A stretch of DNA of 64,000 nt from NCBI GenBank assembly GCA_963830205.1, contig CAWHLP010000041.1, positions 62,001 to 126,000 of the forward strand. The letters run 5' to 3'. The DNA comes from CAVSRC01 sp963830205 (GTDB lineage Bacteria; Pseudomonadota; Alphaproteobacteria; Rhizobiales; Kaistiaceae). Under the pieces are notes generated by a model. The model was not told the origin of the DNA. It made no database searches and saw only the letters and a list, made by a program, of their open reading frames with translations. Of the stretch, positions 8,421 to 17,132 are shown one piece after another; position 1 is the stretch's first letter; every line of letters begins with the position of its first letter. The position numbers and the translations under genes are program-made.

Positions 8421-9362
8421 ATGACGGTCGCATTCACGTTTCCCGGGCAGGGCAGCCAGGTGGTCGGCATGGGCAAGGCGCTGGCCGACGCCGAATTCGA
8501 GGCCCGCGCCGTCTTCGAGGCGGTGGACGAGGCCCTTGGCGAGAAGCTGTCCAAAATCATCTGGGAAGGGCCGATCGAGACCCTGACGCTCACCGAGAAT
8601 GCCCAGCCGGCGCTGATGGCGGTGAGCCTGGCGGCGCTCCGCGTGCTGGAGGCGCGCGGCGTCAGCGTCCGCAATGCCGCGGCTTACGTTGCCGGCCATT
8701 CGCTCGGCGAATATTCGGCGCTGGCCGCCGCCGGCGCGATCAGCGTTCCCGATGCCGCCAAGCTCCTGCGCGCCCGCGGGCGCGCCATGCAGGCGGCCGT
8801 GCCGGTGGGCACCGGCGCCATGGCGGCCCTGCTCGGCATGGAACTCGACGCCGCCAGGGAAGTCGCCGAACAGGCGGCCGACGGCGAGGTGTGCACCACC
8901 GCCAACGACAATGGCGGCGGCCAGGTGGTGATCTCCGGCGCCAAGGCCGCGGTCGAGCGGGCGATCGTGATCGCCCAGCAGAAGGGCGCCAAGCGCGCCA
9001 TCCTCCTGCCGGTGAGCGCCCCGTTCCATTGCGCCCTGATGGCGCCGGCGGCCAAGGTGATGGAGGAGGCGCTCGCCGCGGTCGAGATCAGGACGCCGGT
9101 GGTGCCGGTCGTCGCCAATGTGCTTGCCCGCCCGATCAGCGATCCGCAGGAAATCCGCAGCCGGCTGGTCGAACAGGTGACCGGCATGGTGCGCTGGCGC
9201 GAGTTGGTCGCCTGGCTCGGCGGCGCCGGTGTCAATCTCTTCGTCGAGATCGGCGCCGGCAAGGTGCTCTCCGGCCTCGCCCGGCGTATCGTCGACGGCG
9301 CCGAGACGCTTGCGGTCGGCGCGCCGGGCGATATCGACGCCGCCGTCGCCAAGCTGGTGTGA
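8421..9362 (+). CDS. fabD: Malonyl-CoA:ACP transacylase
   Basis: Transfers malonyl from CoA to acyl carrier protein, supplying extender units for fatty-acid synthesis. The 313-aa product has FPGQGSQ at its N-terminus, the active-site serine in GHSLGEYSALAAAG (near residue 93) and the catalytic histidine in APFHCALM (near 200). ATG 8421 is chosen because it begins directly with MTVAFTFPGQGSQ and has a GAGG site just upstream. It is followed 16 bp later by fabG. Confidence 0.97.
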   Translation: MTVAFTFPGQGSQVVGMGKALADAEFEARAVFEAVDEALGEKLSKIIWEGPIETLTLTENAQPALMAVSLAALRVLEARGVSVRNAAAYVAGHSLGEYSALAAAGAISVPDAAKLLRARGRAMQAAVPVGTGAMAALLGMELDAAREVAEQAADGEVCTTANDNGGGQVVISGAKAAVERAIVIAQQKGAKRAILLPVSAPFHCALMAPAAKVMEEALAAVEIRTPVVPVVANVLARPISDPQEIRSRLVEQVTGMVRWRELVAWLGGAGVNLFVEIGAGKVLSGLARRIVDGAETLAVGAPGDIDAAVAKLV

Positions 9363-9378
9363 GGAAAGGGCAGGGGTG

Positions 9379-10119
9379 ATGTTCGAGCTGACAGGGAAGC
9401 GCGCCTTGGTGACCGGAGCCAGTGGTGCCATCGGTGGCGCCATCGCCCGCAACCTTCACAGGCAGGGCGCCACCGTCGGGCTGTCGGGCACGCGGCGCGA
9501 GGCGCTCGATGCGCTCGCCGCCGAACTCGGCGATCGCTGCGCGGTGCTGCCCTGCGATCTCGGCAATGCTGGTGAAGTGGAGCAGCTCGTGCCGCAGGCC
9601 GAGCAGGCGCTTGGCGGCGAGATCGACATCCTGGTCAACAATGCCGGCGTCACCCGCGACATGCTGTTCGCGCGCATGACCGACGAGGACTGGGACACGG
9701 TGCTCACCGTCAACCTGACGGCGGCCATGCGCCTGTCGCGGGCGGTGCTGCGCGGCATGATGCGCCGCCGTACCGGCCGCATCATCTCGATCACCTCGGT
9801 GGTCGGCGTCACCGGCAATGCCGGCCAGGGCAATTACGCCGCCTCCAAGGCGGGCCTCATCGGCATGACCAAGTCGCTGGCCGCCGAGATCGCCAGCCGC
9901 AACGTCACCGTCAACTGCGTGGCGCCCGGCTTCACCGCCTCGGCGATGACCGACGCGCTCAATGACAAGCAGAAGGAGATGATCCTTCAGCGGGTGCCGG
10001 CCAAGCGCCTCGGCACGCCTGACGAGATCGCCAGCGCCGTCGTCTATCTGGCTTCGGACGAGGCCAGCTACCTCACCGGTCAGACGTTGCACGTCAACGG
10101 CGGCATGGCCATGATATGA
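9379..10119 (+). CDS. fabG: 3-oxoacyl-ACP reductase
   Basis: NADPH-dependent reduction of 3-oxoacyl-ACP in the fatty-acid elongation cycle. The 246-aa SDR has the cofactor motif TGASGAIG, the NNAG motif (ILVNNAGVTRD), and the catalytic Ser, Tyr and Lys (ITSVVG..., NYAASKAG). The C-terminus GQTLHVNGGMAMI is typical of FabG. ATG 9379 follows an AGGGG site. It is co-directional with fabD. Confidence 0.97.
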   Translation: MFELTGKRALVTGASGAIGGAIARNLHRQGATVGLSGTRREALDALAAELGDRCAVLPCDLGNAGEVEQLVPQAEQALGGEIDILVNNAGVTRDMLFARMTDEDWDTVLTVNLTAAMRLSRAVLRGMMRRRTGRIISITSVVGVTGNAGQGNYAASKAGLIGMTKSLAAEIASRNVTVNCVAPGFTASAMTDALNDKQKEMILQRVPAKRLGTPDEIASAVVYLASDEASYLTGQTLHVNGGMAMI

Positions 10120-10341
10120 GCGGCACGGCAGTTTCAGCGCCGGCCGGCACGGAGGAGGAAACGGGGGCGGTTTCGTTGGCTGGCAAAGGTCCGCAAAGTG
10201 TGTTACGGGCCACCGGCCGGTGCCGGAAGCGCGGCGGTTTCCAACGCTTCTACCCGTTCCGTACACAAGGCAGTCGTCGATCCCTTGCCGGGCAAGGGGT
10301 CCATCGGATAGTGATTTTTGGGGCAATCGAGGTTCTGAAAA

Positions 10342-10578
10342 ATGAGCGATGTCGCTGAACGGGTAAAGAAGATCGTCGTCGAGCACCTCGGCGTCGATGC
10401 GGAAAAAGTCACCGAGAACGCCAGCTTTATCGACGACCTGGGCGCCGACAGCCTGGATACCGTCGAACTGGTCATGGCCTTCGAGGAGGAATTCGGCGTC
10501 GAGATTCCGGACGACGCGGCCGAGACGATCCTGACGGTCGGTGACGCCGTCAGCTTCCTTGAAAAGAACACCGCCTGA
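10342..10578 (+). CDS. acpP: Acyl carrier protein
   Basis: A 78-aa acidic carrier of growing acyl chains. The phosphopantetheine attachment serine is in GADSLDTVEL. The 222-bp gap after fabG suggests an independent promoter, as is usual for acpP. That gap contains a small CCCTTGC/GCAAGGG hairpin (10282-10298) with a TTTTT stretch about 17 nt further on. A GAGG ribosome-binding site precedes the ATG. Confidence 0.98.
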   Translation: MSDVAERVKKIVVEHLGVDAEKVTENASFIDDLGADSLDTVELVMAFEEEFGVEIPDDAAETILTVGDAVSFLEKNTA

Positions 10579-10638
10579 ACGGCGCCGCAGTCGGAGCAGT
10601 CGACCCGGTCGTCTTTCGGCCAGGGTCGTGATGTTCTC

Positions 10639-11901
10639 GTGAGACGGGTCGTCATCACCGGGCTGGGCATGGTGTCGCCGCTTGGTTGCGGCGTCGAAGT
10701 GTCGTGGGCGGCGATCCTCGCCGGCCAGAGCGGCATTGCCCGGATCGAAGGGTTCGAAATTGGCGATCTGTCTTGCCAGATCGCCGGTCAGTTGCCGCCC
10801 GGATCCAGGGCGGACGGCAAATACAATCCCGACGACTGGATGGAGCCGAAGGAAAGCCGCAAGGTCGATCCCTTCATCGTCTTCGCCATGGCCGCCGCCG
10901 AGCAGGCGCTCGATGACGCTGGCTGGCATCCGGCGACCTACGACGACCAGGTGGCGACCGGCGTGCTCATCGGCTCGGGCATCGGCGGTCTGCAGGGCAT
11001 CGAGGAAACATCGATCACGCTGCGCGACCGTGGTCCGCGGCGTGTCAGCCCGTTCTTCATCCCCGGCCGCCTGATCAACCTCGCCTCCGGCCAGGTGTCG
11101 ATCCGCCACGGCCTCAAGGGCCCCAACCATGCGGTGGTGACCGCCTGTTCCACCGGCGCCCACGCCATCGGCGACGCTGCCCGGCTGGTCGCGCTGGGCG
11201 ATGCCGACGTGATGGTCGCCGGCGGCAGCGAATCACCGGTCTGCCGCATCGCCATTGCCGGCTTCGCCGCCGCCAAGGCGCTGTCGACCCACTTCAACGA
11301 CCGGCCGACGGCGGCCTCGCGCCCCTATGACCGCGACCGCGACGGCTTCGTCATGGGCGAGGGGGCCGGCGTCGTCGTGGTCGAGGAGCGCGAGCATGCG
11401 CTGGCGCGCGGCGCCCGCATCTACGGCGAGGTCGTCGGCTACGGCCTGTCCGGCGACGCCTACCACATCACCTCGCCGGCGCCGGACGGCGATGGCGCCC
11501 GCCGCTGCATGGAGATGGCGCTCAAGCGGGCGGGCATTTCCGCCGGCGACCTCGACTACATCAACGCCCACGGCACCTCGACCCAGACCGGCGACGAGAT
11601 CGAGCTGAAGGCGGTCGAGACCCTGGTGGGCAACGCCGCGGCGCGAATCAGCATGTCGTCGACCAAGTCGGCGACCGGGCACCTGCTCGGCGCGGCCGGC
11701 GCCATCGAGGCGATCTTCTCGCTGCTCGCCATCCGCGACGGCATCGCGCCGCCGACCCTCAACCTCGACAACCCGTCGGTCGAGACGGCGATCGACCTTA
11801 CGCCGCACACCGCGCGCAAGCGCCAGATTGACACCGTGCTGTCCAATTCCTTCGGCTTTGGCGGAACCAACGCCTCGCTGGTCATGCGCCGCCACCCCTG
11901 A
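10639..11901 (+). CDS. fabF: 3-oxoacyl-ACP synthase II
   Basis: Condensing enzyme that elongates acyl-ACP with malonyl-ACP. The 420-aa protein has the active-site cysteine in VTACSTGAHAIG, the histidines in NAHGTSTQTGD and KSATGHLLGAAG, and the FGFGGTNASL C-terminal motif. It starts at GTG 10639 (MRRVVITGLGMVSPLG as in relatives), because the nearby ATG at 10631 is out of frame and closes at once. It follows acpP by 60 bp and is probably co-transcribed with it. Confidence 0.97.
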   Translation: MRRVVITGLGMVSPLGCGVEVSWAAILAGQSGIARIEGFEIGDLSCQIAGQLPPGSRADGKYNPDDWMEPKESRKVDPFIVFAMAAAEQALDDAGWHPATYDDQVATGVLIGSGIGGLQGIEETSITLRDRGPRRVSPFFIPGRLINLASGQVSIRHGLKGPNHAVVTACSTGAHAIGDAARLVALGDADVMVAGGSESPVCRIAIAGFAAAKALSTHFNDRPTAASRPYDRDRDGFVMGEGAGVVVVEEREHALARGARIYGEVVGYGLSGDAYHITSPAPDGDGARRCMEMALKRAGISAGDLDYINAHGTSTQTGDEIELKAVETLVGNAAARISMSSTKSATGHLLGAAGAIEAIFSLLAIRDGIAPPTLNLDNPSVETAIDLTPHTARKRQIDTVLSNSFGFGGTNASLVMRRHP

Positions 11902-11937
11902 TCGGCTGGGCGGGCTATCCCGCTTTTGCCACAATAG

Positions 11938-13269
11938 ATGCTACAGTCGCCTTCCGGCCGGAAAAGCCGCAGGGCGCAACGAGAGCCGCAGTCGATGGTT
12001 GACTTGAGGAGAGAGCCGTACAACGACGACACCGAGGTGTTGTCGGCGCGGCTGGCATCCTCGCTCGGCCGCACGGCGCCGCGCAGCCCGACGGAGGCGC
12101 TGCAGCCCGAGCCGGTGCCGCCGCCGCCGCCACGTTCGCGCGCCGTCCGCCATCCCATGGTGGTGTTTCTCAACCTGGTCATCACCATCATCGTCGTCGG
12201 CGTTATCGCCATCGGCGGCGGCGTGTTCTTCGCCAAGGCACGCTTCGACAGCGCTACCAGCCTCGATTCGGCGCGCAGCTTCACCGTCACCCGCGGCGCC
12301 GGCGTTAACACCATCGCCGACGAACTGGTCAAGGACGGCATCATCGACACCAAGTGGCTGTTCGTCTTCGGCGTGTGGCTCAGCCACCAGACCTCCGACC
12401 TCAAGGCCGGCGAATACCTGATCCCCTCCCACGCCAGCATGCGCGACATCATGGACACCATGGTGACCGGCAAGGGCATCCTCTACTCGGTGACGATTCC
12501 GGAAGGGCTCACCAGCCAGCAGATCGTCGATCGCCTGAACGGCGACAGCGTGCTCACCGGCGAGGTCAAGCAGGTGCCGGCGGAAGGCAGCCTGCTGCCC
12601 GAGACCTACAAGTTCACCCGCGGCGACACGCGCCAGGACATCATCGACCGCATGCAGCGCGAGCGCGACCGCGTGCTCGCCGACGTGTGGACCCGGCGGG
12701 CGCCGGACCTGCCGATCAAGACGCCGGCGCAACTGGTGGCGCTCGCCTCGATCGTCGAGAAGGAGACGGCGCTTGCCGACGAGCGCAGCCGCGTCGCGGC
12801 GGTGTTCATCAACCGCCTCAAGCTCAACATGCGCCTGCAATCCGACCCGACGGTGATCTACGGCATGTTCGGCGGCGCCGGCAAACCATCCGACTTCACG
12901 CTCAGCCGCAAGGACCTCGAGACGCCGACGCCGTACAACACCTACGTCATCCCGGCGCTGCCGCCGGGGCCGATCGCCAATCCCGGCCGCGCCTCGCTGG
13001 AGGCGGTCGCCAACCCGTCGCGCACGCGCGACCTCTATTTCGTCGCCGACGGCTCCGGCGGCCACGCCTTCGCCGAGAGCTACGAGCAGCACCTGCGCAA
13101 CGTCGCCCGCTGGCGCGACTTCAACGCCGCCAATGCCGCTGCCGCCGACGCGGCCGCAAGTGAGGCCGGAGCGGCGGCGGACGGGACCGCGGCCGGCAGC
13201 AATGGCGCCGCCGCGCCGCCGCTCGCTTTGTCGCCGACACCCAGGCCTGACCCCCCAGTAATCTCGTGA
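11938..13269 (+). CDS. mltG: Endolytic murein transglycosylase MltG
   Basis: Membrane-anchored YceG-like lytic transglycosylase that cleaves nascent glycan strands and is thought to end their elongation. The 443-aa product has a cytoplasmic proline-rich N-terminus, one membrane segment (about residues 73-95), and the catalytic domain with the glutamate in LASIVEKET (near residue 280) and PYNTYVIPALPPGPIANPG. The C-terminal 45 residues are an alanine/proline-rich tail. The fabF-mltG-yicC-gmk order is standard in this order of bacteria. Confidence 0.95.
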   Translation: MLQSPSGRKSRRAQREPQSMVDLRREPYNDDTEVLSARLASSLGRTAPRSPTEALQPEPVPPPPPRSRAVRHPMVVFLNLVITIIVVGVIAIGGGVFFAKARFDSATSLDSARSFTVTRGAGVNTIADELVKDGIIDTKWLFVFGVWLSHQTSDLKAGEYLIPSHASMRDIMDTMVTGKGILYSVTIPEGLTSQQIVDRLNGDSVLTGEVKQVPAEGSLLPETYKFTRGDTRQDIIDRMQRERDRVLADVWTRRAPDLPIKTPAQLVALASIVEKETALADERSRVAAVFINRLKLNMRLQSDPTVIYGMFGGAGKPSDFTLSRKDLETPTPYNTYVIPALPPGPIANPGRASLEAVANPSRTRDLYFVADGSGGHAFAESYEQHLRNVARWRDFNAANAAAADAAASEAGAAADGTAAGSNGAAAPPLALSPTPRPDPPVIS

Positions 13270-13358
13270 GCCGCCGCCCTTGAACCTGCCCTGGCAGGCG
13301 GTTCATATGCGTCTCAAGCGCCCGAGCGGCGCCGAACCGATTCTGGCTGGGACCGACG

Positions 13359-14246
13359 ATGCCTCTTTGCAGCATGACGGGCTTCGCCCGCGTTGACGGG
13401 GCAGGGGAAGGCTTCCGCTGGACCTGGGAAGTGCGCAGCGTCAACGGCAAGGGCCTCGACATCCGCCTGCGCCTGCCGGCCGGCTTCGACCACGTCGAGC
13501 CGGTGGCGCGCGAGCGCATCGCCGCCGGCCTTGCCCGCGGCAACGTCCAGGCCGGCCTCGCCGCCCAGCACGAGGCGGGCACCACCCATGTGCGCGTCAA
13601 CGAGGACGTGCTCGCCGAAGTGATCGCGGCCATCGAGCAGGTCAGCAAGCGGGTGACGGCGGCCCCGCCGACGCTCGACGGGATCCTCGCCATCCGCGGC
13701 GTCGTCGAGACGGTCGAGAGCGATCCCGACGAAGCCACCCGCACCGCGCTCGCCGGGCAGCTCATCGCCGATCTCGACAAGGCGGTGGCGGAGCTCATCG
13801 CCATGCGCGCGCGCGAAGGCGCGGCCATCGCCGCCGTCCTCTCCACGCGCCTCGACGAGCTGGAGCGTCTCACCCGCGCCGCCGAAGCCTCGCCGGCGCG
13901 GACGCCGGAAGCGATCCGCAGCCGCCTTGCCGAACAGGTCGCCGCCCTGATCGACGCGGCGCCGGCGCTCGACCCCGACCGTCTGCACCAGGAGGCGGTG
14001 CTGCTCGCCACGCGGGCGGACATCCGCGAGGAGATCGACCGCCTCTATGCCCATATCGCCGCCGCGCGCGAGCTCATCGCCGGCGGGGCGGCGGTCGGCC
14101 GCCGGCTCGATTTCCTGGCGCAGGAATTCAACCGCGAGGTCAACACGCTCTGCTCCAAGTCGAACGACCGGGCGCTCACCGCCATCGGCCTGGAGATGAA
14201 GGCGGTGGTCGACCAGCTGCGCGAGCAGGTGCAGAACGTGGAATGA
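13359..14246 (+). CDS. YicC family endoribonuclease-like protein
   Basis: A 295-aa YicC/YloC family protein with the conserved start SMTGFARVDG, the SVNGKGLDIRLRLP block, and the C-terminal FLAQEFNREVNTLCSKSND with conserved acidic and histidine positions (GRRLDFL). YicC is reported to act as an RNase in E. coli, but its physiological role is not settled. It lies directly before gmk. The last codons are part of a tandem duplication that also carries the gmk start. Confidence 0.92.
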   Translation: MPLCSMTGFARVDGAGEGFRWTWEVRSVNGKGLDIRLRLPAGFDHVEPVARERIAAGLARGNVQAGLAAQHEAGTTHVRVNEDVLAEVIAAIEQVSKRVTAAPPTLDGILAIRGVVETVESDPDEATRTALAGQLIADLDKAVAELIAMRAREGAAIAAVLSTRLDELERLTRAAEASPARTPEAIRSRLAEQVAALIDAAPALDPDRLHQEAVLLATRADIREEIDRLYAHIAAARELIAGGAAVGRRLDFLAQEFNREVNTLCSKSNDRALTAIGLEMKAVVDQLREQVQNVE

Positions 14247-14289
14247 TGAGACAGCGCGAGCAGGTGCAGAAGGTCGAATGACCAGGCAG
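14220..14289 (+). repeat. 35-bp tandem duplication across the yicC/gmk junction
   Basis: Copy 1 (14220-14254) covers the last codons and TGA of yicC. Copy 2 (14255-14289) repeats it with about five differences and supplies the gmk ATG at 14278. The duplicated unit begins CGCGAGCAGGTGCAGAA in both copies. Confidence 0.85.
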
Positions 14290-14931
14290 CGCGACATCGC
14301 CCGCCGGGGCATCATGCTGGTGGTCTCCTCGCCGTCGGGGGCGGGCAAGACGACGCTCACCCGCAACCTGCTCGAGCAGGAGGAGGGGGTGAGCCTGTCG
14401 GTGTCGGTGACCACGCGGCCGCGCCGCGCCAGCGAGATCGACGGCGTCCACTATCACTTCCTCACCCGGCGGCAGTTCGAGGTCATGCGCGATGCCGGCG
14501 ACCTGCTCGAATGGGCGGAGGTCCACGGCAATCTCTACGGCACGCCGCGCGTGCCGGTGGAGGAGGCGCTGAAGGTCGGCCGCGACGTCCTCTTCGACAT
14601 CGACTGGCAGGGCACGCTGCAGCTCTATGACAGCATGCGCGCCGACGTGGTCAGCGTCTTCGTGCTGCCGCCCTCGGCCAAGGAACTGAAGGCGCGGCTG
14701 GAGCGGCGGGCCGAGGACAGTGGCGCGGTGATCAGCCAGCGCCTGCACAATGCGGCGGCGGAAGTGCCCCACTGGACCGAATACGACTATGTCCTGGTCA
14801 ACCGCGACCTCGACAAGAGCTTCCAGCGCCTGCGCTCGATCCTGACCGCCGAGCGGCTGAAGCGCGTCTATCGCCCCGACCTGGAGCGCTTCGTCAACAA
14901 GCTCCTCTCCGACCTCAAGAAGATGGACTAG
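14278..14931 (+). CDS. gmk: Guanylate kinase
   Basis: Phosphorylates GMP to GDP in nucleotide metabolism. The 217-aa product has the P-loop SSPSGAGKTTL, the GMP-binding segment SVSVTTRPRRASEIDGVHYHF, and LEWAEVHGNLYGTP. The start lies inside copy 2 of the 35-bp duplication at the end of yicC, so its initiation region is a copy of the yicC terminus. No strong ribosome-binding site is obvious apart from GCAGAAGG about 4 nt upstream. Confidence 0.96.
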   Translation: MTRQRDIARRGIMLVVSSPSGAGKTTLTRNLLEQEEGVSLSVSVTTRPRRASEIDGVHYHFLTRRQFEVMRDAGDLLEWAEVHGNLYGTPRVPVEEALKVGRDVLFDIDWQGTLQLYDSMRADVVSVFVLPPSAKELKARLERRAEDSGAVISQRLHNAAAEVPHWTEYDYVLVNRDLDKSFQRLRSILTAERLKRVYRPDLERFVNKLLSDLKKMD

Positions 14932-15035
14932 GGACCGCAGGCGATTGATCCCGGGCGTCTGAGGAATCCCCAGGGGGAGGTCGGATTTCCCCGGTTTGCG
15001 CCAGCAAACCGGTCTTGGAAATCCTGGTGGGGGGG

Positions 15036-15225
15036 TGCACCGCCGCAGTGATGGCAAAGCGACGATGGAGCCGGCCGCGCCGGCGCGTGCGCGAGTCCGA
15101 GCTCCCGCGCACGCAGCGCGCGCCATCAACATCGTGCCTTCCCTCACCGCTGTCACCCTCACCGCGCGCACCTAATTCGCTGCGCTCACAAGGTGCGCGG
15201 CCCTCTCCCTTCCTGGGAGAGGGGG
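15036..15225 (-). repeat. Interspersed intergenic repeat, copy 2 (inverted)
   Basis: The gene-free stretch 14932-15249 holds the second copy of the repeat seen at 7428-7740, in reverse orientation. It shares the segment around GATGGCGCGCGCTGCGTGCG and the CCCTCTCCC/GGGAGAGGG hairpin (near 15200-15222). The palindromic GTTCGCC part differs here, with CGCGCACC arms instead, so the hairpin arms vary while the long segment is conserved. I see no coding potential. Confidence 0.85.
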
Positions 15226-15249
15226 AGAGTCTGGCTCCGGAATATCGAC

Positions 15250-16095
15250 TCAGCCGAGACGAAACGTCGCTGAGACGGCATTGGCGAGCGCGACGAAACC
15301 GGCGATGTCGATCTCCTCGGCCCGCCGCGTCTCGTCGATGCCGGCCTCTGCGAGCAGGCGCTGGGCGTCGAGGCCGAGCGTTTTCAGGCTCTGGCGCAGC
15401 ATCTTGCGGCGCTGGCCGAAGCCCGCCGCCGTCACCCGTTCGAGAACCGCGGGGTCGCAGGCGAGCGGCTCGGCGCGCGGCGTCAGCCGCACCACCGACG
15501 AGGTGACCTTGGGCTGCGGCGTGAAGGCGCGCGGCGACACATCAAACAGGATCTCGGCTTGGGCGCGCCAGCCGGTGAGAACGCCGAGGCGGCCGTAGGT
15601 TTTCGAGCCCGGCGCGGCGACGATGCGCTCGGCCACCTCGCGCTGGAACATCAGCGTCATCGATTCGTACCACGGCGGCCACGGCTCGGTCTTGAGCCAG
15701 CCGACCAGCAGCGGCGTGGCGATGTTGTAGGGCAGGTTGGCGGCGATGCGGGCGGGCCGTCGCGCCAGCGTTGCCATGTCCACGGTGAGTGCGTCGGCGG
15801 CGACGATGGTCAGCCGGCCGGGATAGGCGGCGGCGATCTCCTCCAGCGCCGCGATGCAGCGCTGGTCGCGCTCGATGGCGACCACATGCGCCGCGTCTTC
15901 GGCCAGGAGCGCCCGGGTGAGCCCGCCCGGACCCGGCCCCACTTCAACGATGGTGACACCGGCAAGCGGCCCCGCGGCACGGGCAATGCGTGCGGTCAGG
16001 TTCAAGTCGAGCAGGAAATTCTGGCCGAGGCTCTTGCGGGCACCGATCTCGTGGCGGGCGATGACGTCGCGCAGCGGCGGCAGGTCGTCGATCAT
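15250..16095 (-). CDS. rsmA: 16S rRNA dimethyladenosine transferase
   Basis: Dimethylates the two adjacent adenines in the 3' hairpin of 16S rRNA during 30S maturation. The 281-aa product shows SLGQNFLLD, the SAM motif VEVGPGPGGLTRALL and the catalytic NLPY motif (IAANLPYNIATPLL). Its ATG overlaps the pdxA stop (ATGA at 16095-16092), so the two genes are translationally coupled, the usual pdxA-rsmA arrangement. It ends next to the inverted repeat. Confidence 0.97.
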   Translation of the reverse strand: MIDDLPPLRDVIARHEIGARKSLGQNFLLDLNLTARIARAAGPLAGVTIVEVGPGPGGLTRALLAEDAAHVVAIERDQRCIAALEEIAAAYPGRLTIVAADALTVDMATLARRPARIAANLPYNIATPLLVGWLKTEPWPPWYESMTLMFQREVAERIVAAPGSKTYGRLGVLTGWRAQAEILFDVSPRAFTPQPKVTSSVVRLTPRAEPLACDPAVLERVTAAGFGQRRKMLRQSLKTLGLDAQRLLAEAGIDETRRAEEIDIAGFVALANAVSATFRLG

Positions 16096-17102
16096 TCCGC
16101 GAGTTCGTTGCGCCTGAGCTCCGCCGCCATGCTGAGCGAGGCGGCGAGGCTCGACGGATCGGCGCGGCCACTGCCGGCGATGTCGAAGGCGGTGCCATGG
16201 TCGGGCGAGGTGCGCACGAAGGGGAGACCCAGGGTCACGTTGACGCCGTGGTCGAAGGCCAGCGTCTTGGCCGGGATCAGCGCCTGGTCGTGGTACATGC
16301 ACAGCACCGCGTCGTAGGTCGCCCGCGCCGCCGGATGGAACAGCGTGTCGGCGGGGAGGGGCCCGCGCGCCGCGATGCCTTCGCCCTGCAGGATCGCCAC
16401 CGCCGGGCGGACGATGCGCTCGTCCTCGTCGCCGATCGAGCCGCTCTCGCCGGCGTGCGGGTTGAGCCCGGCAACGGCCAGGCGCGGGTTCTGAACCGCG
16501 AAGCGGCGCTTGAGGGCATCGGCAACGATGCGGCCGGTGTCGACGATGAGGCGCTCGCTCAGCGTCGCCGCCACATCGCGCAGCGGGATGTGGATGGTGA
16601 CCGGCACCGCCTTGAGCTCGGGGCTGGCGAGCATCATCACCGGCTTGCCCGGCTCGCCAGTCCACGCCGCCGACATGGCGCCGAGGAACTCGGTATGGCC
16701 AGGGTGGCTGAAGCCGGCGTCGTAGAGGACCTTCTTGCTGATCGGGTTGGTGACTACCGCCGCGGCGACGCCGGCGCGCACATCGCCGGCGGCACGGGCG
16801 ATCGCTTCGATCACCGCCTGGGCGTTGGCCGGGTCGGGCTCACCGACGCGCGCCGACACCGGCGCCTCCAGTTGCACGACGGGCAGCGCCCGGTCGAAGC
16901 AGGCGGCGGCCGTGTCCGGGGTGACGATCTCGATCGGACAGTCGACGCCCAGCATGGCGGCGCGCTCGGCGAGCACGGTCCGGTCGGCCAGGCAGTAGAA
17001 CGGCGGCAACCCCAGCTCGCGCCGCCTGAGCCACGCCGCAATCGTGATGTCCGGCCCGATGCCGGAGGGTTCCCCCATGGTGAGGGCAAGTGGCGGTAGC
17101 AT
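16092..17102 (-). CDS. pdxA: 4-hydroxythreonine-4-phosphate dehydrogenase
   Basis: NAD-dependent step of pyridoxal 5'-phosphate synthesis by the DXP-dependent route. The 336-aa protein starts LALTMGEPSGIGPD and has the metal-binding histidines in FSHPGHTEFLGA, MYHDQALIP and RTSPDHGTAFD. It lies between the SurA-like gene (30 bp gap) and rsmA (4-bp overlap), the conserved surA-pdxA-rsmA order. Confidence 0.97.
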   Translation of the reverse strand: MLPPLALTMGEPSGIGPDITIAAWLRRRELGLPPFYCLADRTVLAERAAMLGVDCPIEIVTPDTAAACFDRALPVVQLEAPVSARVGEPDPANAQAVIEAIARAAGDVRAGVAAAVVTNPISKKVLYDAGFSHPGHTEFLGAMSAAWTGEPGKPVMMLASPELKAVPVTIHIPLRDVAATLSERLIVDTGRIVADALKRRFAVQNPRLAVAGLNPHAGESGSIGDEDERIVRPAVAILQGEGIAARGPLPADTLFHPAARATYDAVLCMYHDQALIPAKTLAFDHGVNVTLGLPFVRTSPDHGTAFDIAGSGRADPSSLAASLSMAAELRRNELAE

Positions 17103-17132
17103 CCCCTGTGCCCCTCCGACGGCCTGGAACCT

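Noticed and set aside
9232..11163. 643-aa minus-strand ORF across fabG-acpP-fabF
   Set aside because: Antisense shadow of three strongly conserved genes; composition typical of GC-rich shadows.
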